A stretch of DNA of 64,000 bases, taken from positions 133,965 through 197,964 of the forward strand of contig BTQZ01000002.1 of the NCBI GenBank assembly GCA_036986135.1. Reading direction: 5' to 3'. Every line of letters starts with the position of its first letter. The first letter of the stretch is position 1. Below, one piece after another: positions 18,170 through 26,682 of the stretch. A program made the position numbers and the translations under genes. The DNA comes from JADFRG01 sp036986135. Its GTDB lineage: Bacteria; Chloroflexota; Anaerolineae; Anaerolineales; E44-bin32. The notes beneath the pieces are model-generated. The model did no database searches. It worked only from the letters and a program-made list of their open reading frames with translations, and was not told the DNA's origin.

Positions 18170-19216
18170 ATGGGCGCCCCCCGCATCATTATTGTTGACA
18201 ACGATCACCAGGTCAGCAATACCTTACGTTCGAACCTTCATTTGTCCGGCCTAAGCTTCACGATCGTCGAAGCACCTTCCGGCGAAGAGGCCCTTTTAGA
18301 GCTTTCTAGAGGCGGTGTGGATTTAATGATCACCGACCTGACCCTGCCAGGGATTTCGGGCCTTGAATTGCTCGAGAAGGCCAAGCGCGAAAGCCCGGAT
18401 GCGCGGGCCATTGTCGTGACCGGGAGTCCCTCCGTGGAGGCCCGCGATCGTGCAGAAGAGCTGGGCGTTATTGCGTTTCTGACCAAGCCCATTCGAACTA
18501 GCCATTTCTTGGAGGCCGTGAACCGCGCACTGGATCTTAAGGGGAAAGATGGCGCTCATGCGGCTGAGGAGGAACGAGAGTTCATCGCCCAGTGGCTGAT
18601 GGCGATGCAGAGCGAGCTGGGAGCGGAAGCTACATTCTTGATTGATGGTAGGGGAGAAATCGTTGTGGAGGCTGGTGAAATCGATGCGGTGGATCTCACG
18701 ATGGCGCTCCCTTCGCTGATGTCCGCCTTTGAGGCTGGAGTGGAGATCAGCGGCGTGCTCCAGAAGGAAGTACCCGCGAATTTTATGTATTTTGACGGAG
18801 AAAGCTACGATTTCTATCAGGCAAGCGTCGGTGCGGATCACGCGCTGGTAATCGTCTTTGAGTCGAGGAAGGGGGCCAAGCAGATTGGGGCTGTGCTGCA
18901 ATATAGTCGTCAGGTGGCCACGGAGCTGGTGAGTGGCCTATATAGCGTCGGGGAGGCAAGGGTGACAACTTCAACTTCCCGCTCGGGTGACAAGAAAGAG
19001 AAGAAAGAATCTGAGCGGAATGGGGACATCCCCACTAGAGAAGTGAAGGAGTCAGATCTCGAGACTGCTGCCAGTTCAGTGAGCAAGAAGGGGGCCGAGG
19101 ATTATTGGGATGAGGCCAACGAGAAATCGGACGGAACGGGTCCGATCGACCAAAGCATGCTCACTTTCGATGAGGCGCAGAAACGGGGTCTGCTCCGCAA
19201 AGAATCCGAAGACTGA
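18170..19216 (+). CDS. Response regulator with receiver domain and roadblock-like domain
   Basis: The receiver domain (1-120) is complete: acidic pair Asp10/Asp12, phospho-acceptor Asp56 in MITDLTLPG, Thr84 and Lys106 in FLTKP. Residues 125-260 resemble a roadblock/LC7 fold (FIAQWLMAMQSELGAEATFLIDGRGEIVVEAGE), a module often tied to small Ras-like GTPases. The C-terminal 90 residues are charged, Ser/Lys/Glu-rich and probably disordered. There is no DNA-binding domain. No sensor kinase lies in the window. Role unknown; a signalling adaptor is the most likely reading. The roadblock call rests on pattern only. Confidence 0.8.
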   Translation: MGAPRIIIVDNDHQVSNTLRSNLHLSGLSFTIVEAPSGEEALLELSRGGVDLMITDLTLPGISGLELLEKAKRESPDARAIVVTGSPSVEARDRAEELGVIAFLTKPIRTSHFLEAVNRALDLKGKDGAHAAEEEREFIAQWLMAMQSELGAEATFLIDGRGEIVVEAGEIDAVDLTMALPSLMSAFEAGVEISGVLQKEVPANFMYFDGESYDFYQASVGADHALVIVFESRKGAKQIGAVLQYSRQVATELVSGLYSVGEARVTTSTSRSGDKKEKKESERNGDIPTREVKESDLETAASSVSKKGAEDYWDEANEKSDGTGPIDQSMLTFDEAQKRGLLRKESED

Positions 19217-19245
19217 CCATCCACCTGGCTAATATCAGACCCGGT

Positions 19246-19291
19246 GGCTACGCGCGCAGGACAGGCCATTCGGCTGCGCGCGCAGGACAGG
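19246..19291. repeat. 20-bp direct repeat, 26-bp period
   Basis: Two copies of GGCT(A/G)CGCGCGCAGGACAGG lie at 19246-19265 and 19272-19291, differing in one base. They sit just upstream of the tRNA-Gln promoter. They might be a regulator site or a simple local duplication. Confidence 0.7.
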
Positions 19292-19310
19292 AAGCCAAGA
19301 ATCTTGGTGA

Positions 19311-19319
19311 TGATACAAT
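19311..19319 (+). promoter_or_regulatory. Extended -10 promoter of tRNA-Gln
   Basis: TGA-TACAAT, an extended -10 element. The predicted transcription start is about 19326, 8 nt before the tRNA. No good -35 was found, which is acceptable for an extended -10. Confidence 0.5.
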
Positions 19320-19333
19320 GAGCCCCTGTTCCT

Positions 19334-19404
19334 TGGGGCGTGGTGTAATGGCAGCACAACGGACTTTGGATCCGTTGATCCAGGTTCGAATCCTGGCGCC
19401 CCAG
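19334..19404 (+). tRNA. tRNA-Gln (anticodon TTG)
   Basis: A complete cloverleaf of 71 nt. The acceptor stem TGGGGCG pairs with CGCCCCA. The anticodon stem ACGGA/TCCGT encloses the loop CTTTGGA with anticodon TTG at 19366-19368. The T arm is CCAGG-TTCGAAT-CCTGG, and the discriminator base is G. The 3' CCA is not encoded. It reads CAA (and CAG by wobble). Confidence 0.95.
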
Positions 19405-19512
19405 CCTGGCGAAATCCCCGATTTGAACTCACACTAGCCCGCAGACCTAGAGTGTCCGAAGACCCTCCGCAGATCTCACAATCAACCCCCGTCCAATTGA
19501 GATGTCGCAATC

Positions 19513-20865
19513 ATGCGAAGTGAGTCAATCATCCTAGCCGCCGGCCTTGGCACGCGCATGAATTCCGCTGTGCCGAAGCTGTTGCTTCCGCTTGCCGGTC
19601 GGCCCATGATCCGATGGTCAACGAGCGCGTGCCGGGAGGCGACCGGAAGCGAGCCGTATCTGATCGTACCCTCGGAGGGAGCGGCCATAGGTGATGCAGC
19701 TGGTGCTTCGTCGAGATTAATCGAACAGGCGGACCCGCTCGGCACCGGCCACGCCGTGCTGCAGGCGGCAGAAAGACTGAATGGCCAGTCCGAACTGGTT
19801 CTGGTCGTCAATGCGGATATGCCGTTGCTCAGCGCCGACACGCTGCGCTCCCTCGTGGAGGCGCAGTCCAAGAGCGCCGGGGTCGTTACGTTGCTGTCCA
19901 CAATCAGTGAGCGGTCCGGTGGCTTCGGTCGGGTAATACGGGATGAAGCAGGATCTGTCGTGGCCATTGTGGAGGAGGCGCAGGCCAGCTCGGATCAGCT
20001 TGCGCTCACCGAGCTTAACGTCGGAGCATACTGTTTTGACTCCGAGTGGCTATGGGCAGAGCTGGCCAATGTGAAGATCTCTGCCAAGGGGGAGTACTAC
20101 CTGACAGATGTGGTAGGGCTGGCCGCCAAAGGCGGCCAGGGGATCGGTGCAATTAGGGTCAGCGACTCAGACGAAACCATCGGGGTCAACACCATGGAAC
20201 ACCTGGCCCAGGCGGAGGCAGCTGCGAGGAGAAGGATCAACGGCAAATGGATGGCGGCCGGGGTCAGGATGATCGACCCGGACGCAACCTACATTGACGC
20301 AGAGGTTAAGATCGGTCCGGGTACCGTGCTGCTTCCTAATACGCATCTCGGGGGCCAGACGGTCGTCGGCGACGACTGCCAGATCGGCCCTAATTCTATT
20401 CTCCGGAATGCTGAAATCGCAGACGGCTGCGTAATCGAAGCCTCCGTGGTGGACGAGGCGGTGCTAGCGGCCGGGGTGGATGTGGGTCCATTCGCGAGAT
20501 TGCGGCCTGGTGCCAGGTTGGGGCCGGGTGTGCACGTCGGCAATTTCGGTGAGATCAAGGACAGCACACTCGGCGCCGGCGTAAAGGTTGGCCATTTCTC
20601 GTATCTTGGTGACGCTACGATCGGCGAAAATGTCAATATCGGCGCCGGCACCATTACCTGCAATTACGATGGCAAGAAAAAGAACGCCACGACCATCGGT
20701 GAAGGCGCCTTCATCGGAAGTGATACGATGCTGGTGGCGCCCGTCACTATTGGCGTTGGCGCTCGCACCGGAGCGGGGGCGGTGGTCACAAAGGATGTTC
20801 CGGACCGCACCCTGGCCGCGGGTGTACCGGCGCGCGTGATCCGCAGATTAGGCCCCCATGATTGA
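19513..20865 (+). CDS. glmU: Bifunctional UDP-GlcNAc pyrophosphorylase / glucosamine-1-phosphate acetyltransferase
   Basis: It makes UDP-N-acetylglucosamine for peptidoglycan and other cell-wall polymers in two steps: acetylation of glucosamine-1-phosphate, then uridylation. The N-terminal nucleotidyltransferase begins with LAAGLGTRM (8-16). The C-terminal half (from about 250) is a left-handed beta-helix with many hexapeptide repeats, plus the acetyltransferase core GHFSYLGDATIG...NYDGKKKNAT. 450 aa, normal length. It overlaps the next gene by 8 bp. No clear promoter was recognised in the 108 bp after the tRNA. Confidence 0.95.
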   Translation: MRSESIILAAGLGTRMNSAVPKLLLPLAGRPMIRWSTSACREATGSEPYLIVPSEGAAIGDAAGASSRLIEQADPLGTGHAVLQAAERLNGQSELVLVVNADMPLLSADTLRSLVEAQSKSAGVVTLLSTISERSGGFGRVIRDEAGSVVAIVEEAQASSDQLALTELNVGAYCFDSEWLWAELANVKISAKGEYYLTDVVGLAAKGGQGIGAIRVSDSDETIGVNTMEHLAQAEAAARRRINGKWMAAGVRMIDPDATYIDAEVKIGPGTVLLPNTHLGGQTVVGDDCQIGPNSILRNAEIADGCVIEASVVDEAVLAAGVDVGPFARLRPGARLGPGVHVGNFGEIKDSTLGAGVKVGHFSYLGDATIGENVNIGAGTITCNYDGKKKNATTIGEGAFIGSDTMLVAPVTIGVGARTGAGAVVTKDVPDRTLAAGVPARVIRRLGPHD

Positions 20866-22156
20866 ACCCATATTCGCCCTAACGCTATTGCCGCTCTTAT
20901 TAATTGCCGAGGCGGTGCTTGCTGCCGCGCGCAGCTCGCTGGTCAATAGTCGGCCAGCTAAGCTCCAGCGCCTGGTGGAGGAAGGGGCCGCCGGGAGCGA
21001 GCTAGCCGCGCGCATTGTGGAAGACTCCTTGAGCCTGCTCCTATCGCTGAGAATCGCTGTGGCCATCGTTCGACTGCTAGCGATCGGAGTCGCAGCCGCG
21101 ACCTACCTGGGCCTCGCAAACGGCTTGCCAGGATTCTTTCTGACACTCGCCGCCACCGGACTCGTGATGAGTATCGTGGAGTTTCTAGCTGAGGGTCTTG
21201 TTATGCGGGAGCCCGAAGCCTGGGCACTGCGTCTCGGCCCCGTGGTTGCCGTTCTGGAAATCGCGCTTTCGCCCATAGTTCGTCTCATGCTGAGATTGGG
21301 TGGGGAGGTCTCTGCAAATCAAAACGGGCCCCTGCATACGTTGGTAACGGAAGCGGAGATCATGACTCTCGTGGATGCCGGCGAAGAAGGCGGTTCCATA
21401 GAGCAAGACGAGAAAGACATGATTTATTCCATATTTCGGCTAGACGACACGCTGGCGCGGGAAGTGATGATTCCACGTATTGACATACAGGCGCTGGAAG
21501 AATCCACCCCCATCCCCAAAGCCACCGATTTGCTGTTGAAGACTGGCTATTCTCGGGCTCCGGTTTTCCGAGAAAGCATCGATAACGTGATCGGCTTGAT
21601 TTATGTAAAAGATCTATTGGACGCCTGGCGCGCAGGGAATTATGAACGTCCCATCGGGGAACTCATGCGTGAAGCCTTCTTCGTACCGGAGGCCAAGAAG
21701 GTCGATGACCTGTTGGAGGAAATGCAGGACAGCCGCTTCCACCTGGCGATCGTGGTAGATGAATATGGAGGCACGGCCGGCCTGGTGACCATCGAGGATA
21801 TCGTCGAGGAGATCGTCGGTGAGATCCGGGACGAGTATGATTTCGCCGAAGAGGCAAGCTACCAGCAAGTAGAGGACGGTGAATACATCTTCAGTGGTGG
21901 AATCGATCTGGACGATGTCAATCAAATCGCCGATGCAGATCTACCCAAGGATGCAGGTGAGACTCTGGGAGGCTTCATCTACAGCGAACTTGGGCGCGTG
22001 CCCTCTCCCGGCGACAAGCTCGAATCGGGCGGCTTAGAGCTCGTTGTAGATCAAGTTGTTCGGCGGCGGATCCGCCGCGTCCGCGCGAGACGGATCGCTC
22101 CTTTATCCGACGCGCCCTATGGGAGCAAGAAGAACGGAGCGACAGATGGCGCCTGA
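20858..22156 (+). CDS. CNNM/CorC-family membrane protein with CBS pair
   Basis: N-terminal DUF21 (CNNM) membrane domain of about four helices (1-150), then two CBS domains (about 200-320; for example REVMIPRIDI and FHLAIVVDEYGGTAGLVTIEDIVEEIVGEI), then a CorC_HlyC domain at the C-terminus. 432 aa is normal. Proteins of this kind are often called hemolysin-like; known relatives act in magnesium or other divalent-ion efflux. Its start overlaps glmU and its end overlaps the deaminase gene, so the three form one tightly packed operon. Confidence 0.9.
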   Translation: MIEPIFALTLLPLLLIAEAVLAAARSSLVNSRPAKLQRLVEEGAAGSELAARIVEDSLSLLLSLRIAVAIVRLLAIGVAAATYLGLANGLPGFFLTLAATGLVMSIVEFLAEGLVMREPEAWALRLGPVVAVLEIALSPIVRLMLRLGGEVSANQNGPLHTLVTEAEIMTLVDAGEEGGSIEQDEKDMIYSIFRLDDTLAREVMIPRIDIQALEESTPIPKATDLLLKTGYSRAPVFRESIDNVIGLIYVKDLLDAWRAGNYERPIGELMREAFFVPEAKKVDDLLEEMQDSRFHLAIVVDEYGGTAGLVTIEDIVEEIVGEIRDEYDFAEEASYQQVEDGEYIFSGGIDLDDVNQIADADLPKDAGETLGGFIYSELGRVPSPGDKLESGGLELVVDQVVRRRIRRVRARRIAPLSDAPYGSKKNGATDGA

Positions 22157-22556
22157 CCGGGCTTCAGTGCAAGATCTTATTGAACGCGCGCGCGAGGCTC
22201 GTCATCGGGCCTACGCCCCATATTCCGAGTATCCAGTGGGCGCCGCATTGCTCGCACGCTCGGGCCGGATCTTTGAAGGGGCCAATGTCGAGAATGCGGC
22301 GTACCCGACGAGCATGTGCGCCGAACGAATTGCCGCTTTTACCGCGGTTACCCAGAGGGAGCGTGCCTTCGAGGCGATAGCCGTCGTGACCCAAAACGGA
22401 GGCGCACCGTGCGGTGCCTGCCGCCAAGTTCTTTCAGAGTTTGGCGGGGATTTGCTCGTAATCGTGGCCGACGTCGACGGCAAGATCCATCTAGAAACCA
22501 AGCTCAAGGATCTAATTCCCCACGCCTTCGGACCCCAGGATTTGGTCCAGCCTTAA
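22146..22556 (+). CDS. cdd: Cytidine deaminase
   Basis: It deaminates cytidine and deoxycytidine in pyrimidine salvage. The zinc ligands are Cys58 in the SMCAE motif and Cys89/Cys92 in PCGACRQ, with Glu60 as proton shuttle. 136 aa fits the homotetrameric short class. ATG 22146 is chosen because an upstream in-frame start at 22056 would extend 30 codons into the CNNM gene with a non-family sequence. It overlaps that gene by 11 bp. Confidence 0.94.
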   Translation: MAPDRASVQDLIERAREARHRAYAPYSEYPVGAALLARSGRIFEGANVENAAYPTSMCAERIAAFTAVTQRERAFEAIAVVTQNGGAPCGACRQVLSEFGGDLLVIVADVDGKIHLETKLKDLIPHAFGPQDLVQP

Positions 22557-22594
22557 GCCTCTACTTTTCCCCTGGAGGCCTTAAAAGGCCGCGC

Positions 22595-22603
22595 TGGTAT
22601 AAT
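22595..22603 (+). promoter_or_regulatory. Extended -10 promoter of recO
   Basis: TGG-TATAAT, a perfect extended -10 (TATAAT 22598-22603). It overlaps the first candidate ATG (22602), and the predicted start of transcription is at about 22610-22611, where a GTG begins. The transcript is therefore likely leaderless. Confidence 0.6.
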
Positions 22604-22610
22604 GCCGCGC

Positions 22611-23411
22611 GTGTCCCACCGCAGCCGACTCTATAGGACAGAATCGATCGTCCTTCGCCGTCAAGACCTGGGGGAGACCGATCGGATTATCACCCTTTTC
22701 ACGCCCGCCTACGGTAAGCTGCGGGCGGTGGCCAAGGGTATCCGCCGGCCAGGCTCCAAGAAGGCCGGGCACCTGGAGCCGTTTACACGAAGCAATCTGC
22801 TGGTCGCCAAGGGACGCGATCTCGACATCGTTACGCAGGCAGAAACGATCGACGCCTATCCAAAGCTGAGGCAAGATCTCGATCGCCTCGGCCAAGCGGC
22901 CTATGCGATCGAGTTGGTGGATCGCTTCGGTGTACAAGAATCCGAATCGCAAGCTCTCTACCATCTCACCGCTAGAACGCTTGAGCGGCTCGACCGCGAA
23001 ACAGAGACGGCCGCTCCGCTGCGGTACTTCCAGGTACGGCTCTTGGATCTTTCCGGCTACCGACCAGAACTGCACCATTGTGTCAATTGCTTGGAAGAGG
23101 GTCAACCGCAGGACCAGTTCTTCTCCGCTAACGAGGGCGGCTTACTATGCCCGAACTGCGGGCCCAGGAATCCGTACGCTCGGCCACTTTCTCTTGGGGC
23201 GCTCAAGGTACTCCGTCACTACCAACGCCATGGGTATGAAGAGGCTTCCCGCCCGCAAGTCAGCAGATCGGTGGCCCTTGAATTAGAGAACCTTATGGAG
23301 AGCTACCTCAACCATTTGGTTGAGCGTGATCTTCATGTTCCGTCCTTCGTGCGGCAGGTCAGGGAGGTGCGGGAGGCGGGCTATGGGTCCCGGGGCACAA
23401 AGTCGGGTTGA
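22611..23411 (+). CDS. recO: DNA repair protein RecO
   Basis: It loads RecA on single-stranded DNA with RecR in recombinational repair. The N-terminal OB fold begins RSRLYRTESIVLRRQDLGETDRIITLFT, and a zinc site is built from CVNC and CPNC in the C-terminal domain. About 266 aa, normal. GTG 22611 is preferred to ATG 22602 because the latter lies inside the TATAAT box. The 120 bp before the glycyl-tRNA synthetase gene hold no clear promoter. Confidence 0.92.
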   Translation: MSHRSRLYRTESIVLRRQDLGETDRIITLFTPAYGKLRAVAKGIRRPGSKKAGHLEPFTRSNLLVAKGRDLDIVTQAETIDAYPKLRQDLDRLGQAAYAIELVDRFGVQESESQALYHLTARTLERLDRETETAAPLRYFQVRLLDLSGYRPELHHCVNCLEEGQPQDQFFSANEGGLLCPNCGPRNPYARPLSLGALKVLRHYQRHGYEEASRPQVSRSVALELENLMESYLNHLVERDLHVPSFVRQVREVREAGYGSRGTKSG

Positions 23412-23531
23412 CTGCTCCTACGCTTCAGGCCACATAGCGCGTATGCCCGAAGCCGAGAGGGAAATGTTCACGGATCCCACCATGAGCAATGCTCGCATAA
23501 GGTCCAGATCATTAGCGCTGGTTAATAGGCA

Positions 23532-26513
23532 GTGCTGACCTTCCAAGAGGCGGTCTTCGCCCTCGAGAGATTTTGGGCCAATGAGGGCTGCCTAATTTGG
23601 CAGCCTTACTATTCGCAGATCGGCGCGGGCACGATGAATCCAGCAACGTTCCTGCGTGTACTGGGTCCGGAGCCGTGGCGAGTGGCGTACGTTGAACCCT
23701 CCGTCCGGCCGGACGATGCCCGCTACGGAGAAAACCCAAATCGCATGGGTCTCTTCTATCAGTACCAGGTGATCCTCAAGCCGGAACCTGGCGACCCGCA
23801 GGAACTCTACCTGCGTTCATTGAAGGCGCTCGGAATCGACCCCCTAAAACACGACATACGGTTTGTGGAAGACAACTGGGAGCAGCCGGCCCTCGGCGCC
23901 TGGGGCCTCGGCTGGGAGGTCTGGCTGGATGGGCTCGAGATCACACAGTTCACCTATTTTCAGCAGGCCGGCGGCCAGAACCTGGACCCGGTCTCGGTCG
24001 AGTTGACCTATGGCCTGGAGAGAATCCTCATGGCCATTCAAGGGGTCACGCACTTTGCGGACATTCAGTGGGACGATCGCAGGACCTACGGGGACGTCAA
24101 CCTGGCCGCCGAGCAGCAGCACAGCCGATACTACTTCGAGGTTGCCGATGTCGAGCAGCTCCGCAATATGTTCGATGGATACGAGGCGGAGGCCGACCGC
24201 GCCCTGCAGGCCGGCCTCACGGTGCCAGCCTATGACCAGCTGCTGAAATGCTCGCATGCCTTTAATGTGTTGGATACCCGCGGCTCCGTGGGCGTCACCG
24301 AGAGGGCCGCCTACTTCGGCAGGATGCGTCGAATTGCTCGCGCAGTCGCCGAACTGTATCTGCAGGAACGCGAGCAGGCGGGCTATCCCTGGCTGGAACC
24401 GGATGCACCGGCGGAGCCGGTCGAAGAACCTGAAGAGCTGCCCGGCCCTGATCGGCACTCAACCTTCATTCTAGAAATAGGCACTGAGGAACTTCCGGCT
24501 TCCGATCTCACGCGTGCGCTGGAGCAGCTCGAGGCATCGATCGAGCCCATGCTCTCAGACACCCGTCTGGAGCACGGCTCGATTCGGGTCATGGGCACGC
24601 CACGTCGTCTGATCGCTTTGGTGGAGGACCTGGCGCCGAGGCAATCCAGCAGGGACCGCATTCTGAAGGGGCCGCCGTGGGCGAAGGCCTACGACGCCGA
24701 CGGCAATCCGACTCCTGCTGCGGCCGGCTTCGCGAGCAGCTCGGGAGTTGAGGTTGAGGATCTCAGGGAACAACAAATGAATGGCGGCACCTACGCGGTG
24801 GCCGCGGTGCGCGAGCGTGGCGGACCCGCACGGCAAGCCCTCGCAGATGCGCTGCCCGGGGTGATCGCCGGTCTGCGCTTTGACAAGGCCATGCGCTGGG
24901 ACAGTCTGGGTACAGCATTTTCCCGCCCTATTCGCTGGTTGCTCGCCGTTCACGGCGAGAGTGTCGTCCCCTTTGCGTACGGCAGTCTACGGAGTGGCAG
25001 AACCGGTCGCGGGCTGCGTGGCTCCGATCCTGTAGAGCTGCATATCCAAAATGCGGAGGCGTATTTCAAAGCGCTGGAAGCGCAAGAGATCATCGCGGAC
25101 CCCGAGCTCAGGCGATCCGAAATCCAAAAGCAGATCGAGCATCTCTCGACCGAGGTTTCCGGCTCCGTGGGGTACGACGCTGAGCTGCTTCAGGAGGTCA
25201 CGAACCTGGTAGAGGCGCCGCATGCGCTGCTGGGAAAGTATGAAGAAGCCTTCCTGGACCTTCCCCGCCAGGTTCTTATCGCGGTGATGAAGGTCCATCA
25301 GCGCTACTTCCCCTTGGAGGCGGACGGCAAGCTGCTGCCGAATTTCATTGTGGTGTCGAACGGCCGCCGCGACTCTTCGGAGGTCGTGATCCGCGGGAAC
25401 GAAGACGTCATCCGCGCGCGCTTTGCGGACGCTAAATACTTCGTGGCGCGTGACCTGGAACAACCGCTAGAAGGCTATGTGGAAAAGCTCCGCACATTGA
25501 CATTTCAAACCGACCTAGGCTCCATGCTGGACAAAACCTATCGACTCGAAGCGCTGACGGCGACGGTGGCCGAACATCTCGACCTCTCCGACAAAGAGGG
25601 ACAAACCGCGGTCCGCGCGGCTCAGCTGTGTAAGGCGGACCTTGCGACCCTGATGGTAGTCGACATGACTTCGCTGCAGGGATCCATGGGAAGGTACTAC
25701 GCCAGGCAATCCGGTGAGACGGAAGGCGTAGCGCAAGCGATCTTCGAACATTATCTCCCGCGCTTCTCGGGCGACGAAATGCCCGCCTCAGAAGCTGGAA
25801 CCGTGTTGGCGTTGGCAGATCGATTGGACTCTGTCATCGGTCTCTTTTCGGTCGGCGTCCAGCCTACCGGGACCCGTGATCCTTTTGGATTGCGACGAAG
25901 CGCCGTGGGGTTGGTGCAGATCCTGGTTGAAAGAGATCTCAGCCTCGACCTATCTGCGGCTCTGGGCTGGGCGTGGAATGGGTACGATCGGGGAGGAGAG
26001 GTCGAAGCGCTGGATAAAAGCCTAGCATTCATCATCCGGCGCCAGCAGCAGCTCCTTCTCGATCGAGGGGTTCCGCACGATGTTGTAGCGGCCGTGCTCG
26101 CGGAGCAGGGCCACGATCCGGCAGGCGCGGCCTTAGCGGTCGGTGAATTGGCGGCGTGGGTGAACAAGCGGGACTGGTCGAAAACGCTGCAGGCCTACTC
26201 CCGCTGTGCCCGGATTACACGCGATCTTGCGCAAACCTATGAATTCGACGAAAAGCTGGTCGAGCAGGCCTCGACGCGCGCATTATATGAGGCTTTGACA
26301 AACGCCGAGAACGCGGAACGAGGTCCCCCCGACTCAATGAACGACTTCCTCACGGCCTTCGAGCCTATGATCCCCGCCATCGACCGTTTCTTTGAGGATG
26401 TCATGGTCATGACCGAGGACGAGGCGTTACGAGAGAATCGCCTGGCGCTGCTTCAGCGGGTGGTGCAGCTTGCTTGCGGGGTCGTTGACCTATCCAAGCT
26501 GGAAGGTTTTTAG
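23532..26513 (+). CDS. glyQS: Glycyl-tRNA synthetase, alpha and beta chains fused
   Basis: It charges tRNA-Gly. Residues 1-290 are the catalytic alpha chain (begins LTFQEAVFALERFWANEGCLIWQPY, has GAGTMNPATFLR and WEVWLDGLEITQFTYFQQ). An acidic/proline linker follows at about 290-310 (PAEPVEEPEELPGPD). Then comes the whole beta chain from about 312 (FILEIGTEELPASDL) to the C-terminal anticodon-binding part. In most bacteria these are two genes, glyQ and glyS; fusions are known in some lineages, such as Chlamydia. 993 aa agrees with the sum of both. The start is GTG 23532, with no strong ribosome site. Confidence 0.95.
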   Translation: MLTFQEAVFALERFWANEGCLIWQPYYSQIGAGTMNPATFLRVLGPEPWRVAYVEPSVRPDDARYGENPNRMGLFYQYQVILKPEPGDPQELYLRSLKALGIDPLKHDIRFVEDNWEQPALGAWGLGWEVWLDGLEITQFTYFQQAGGQNLDPVSVELTYGLERILMAIQGVTHFADIQWDDRRTYGDVNLAAEQQHSRYYFEVADVEQLRNMFDGYEAEADRALQAGLTVPAYDQLLKCSHAFNVLDTRGSVGVTERAAYFGRMRRIARAVAELYLQEREQAGYPWLEPDAPAEPVEEPEELPGPDRHSTFILEIGTEELPASDLTRALEQLEASIEPMLSDTRLEHGSIRVMGTPRRLIALVEDLAPRQSSRDRILKGPPWAKAYDADGNPTPAAAGFASSSGVEVEDLREQQMNGGTYAVAAVRERGGPARQALADALPGVIAGLRFDKAMRWDSLGTAFSRPIRWLLAVHGESVVPFAYGSLRSGRTGRGLRGSDPVELHIQNAEAYFKALEAQEIIADPELRRSEIQKQIEHLSTEVSGSVGYDAELLQEVTNLVEAPHALLGKYEEAFLDLPRQVLIAVMKVHQRYFPLEADGKLLPNFIVVSNGRRDSSEVVIRGNEDVIRARFADAKYFVARDLEQPLEGYVEKLRTLTFQTDLGSMLDKTYRLEALTATVAEHLDLSDKEGQTAVRAAQLCKADLATLMVVDMTSLQGSMGRYYARQSGETEGVAQAIFEHYLPRFSGDEMPASEAGTVLALADRLDSVIGLFSVGVQPTGTRDPFGLRRSAVGLVQILVERDLSLDLSAALGWAWNGYDRGGEVEALDKSLAFIIRRQQQLLLDRGVPHDVVAAVLAEQGHDPAGAALAVGELAAWVNKRDWSKTLQAYSRCARITRDLAQTYEFDEKLVEQASTRALYEALTNAENAERGPPDSMNDFLTAFEPMIPAIDRFFEDVMVMTEDEALRENRLALLQRVVQLACGVVDLSKLEGF

Positions 26514-26606
26514 GCTCGCGGCGTGCCCTTCGCGCGAGTGTTACATAGTTGGAAGGATAAAGGTACTAGCGATTGAGCCCAAAGAGTAGAACAAACGTAG
26601 TTATCA

Positions 26607-26635
26607 TTGCTACCCAATTGGCGCGAGTCTATAAT
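26607..26635 (+). promoter_or_regulatory. Promoter of the dnaG-rpoD operon
   Basis: TTGCTA (26607-26612), 17-bp spacer, TATAAT (26630-26635). The start of transcription would be near 26642, about 40 nt before dnaG. The spacing is ideal for the housekeeping sigma factor encoded in this operon. Confidence 0.65.
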
Positions 26636-26682
26636 CGCGGCCCATTTTTCATGGAACATCTCATGCAAGCACTGAAAACCAA

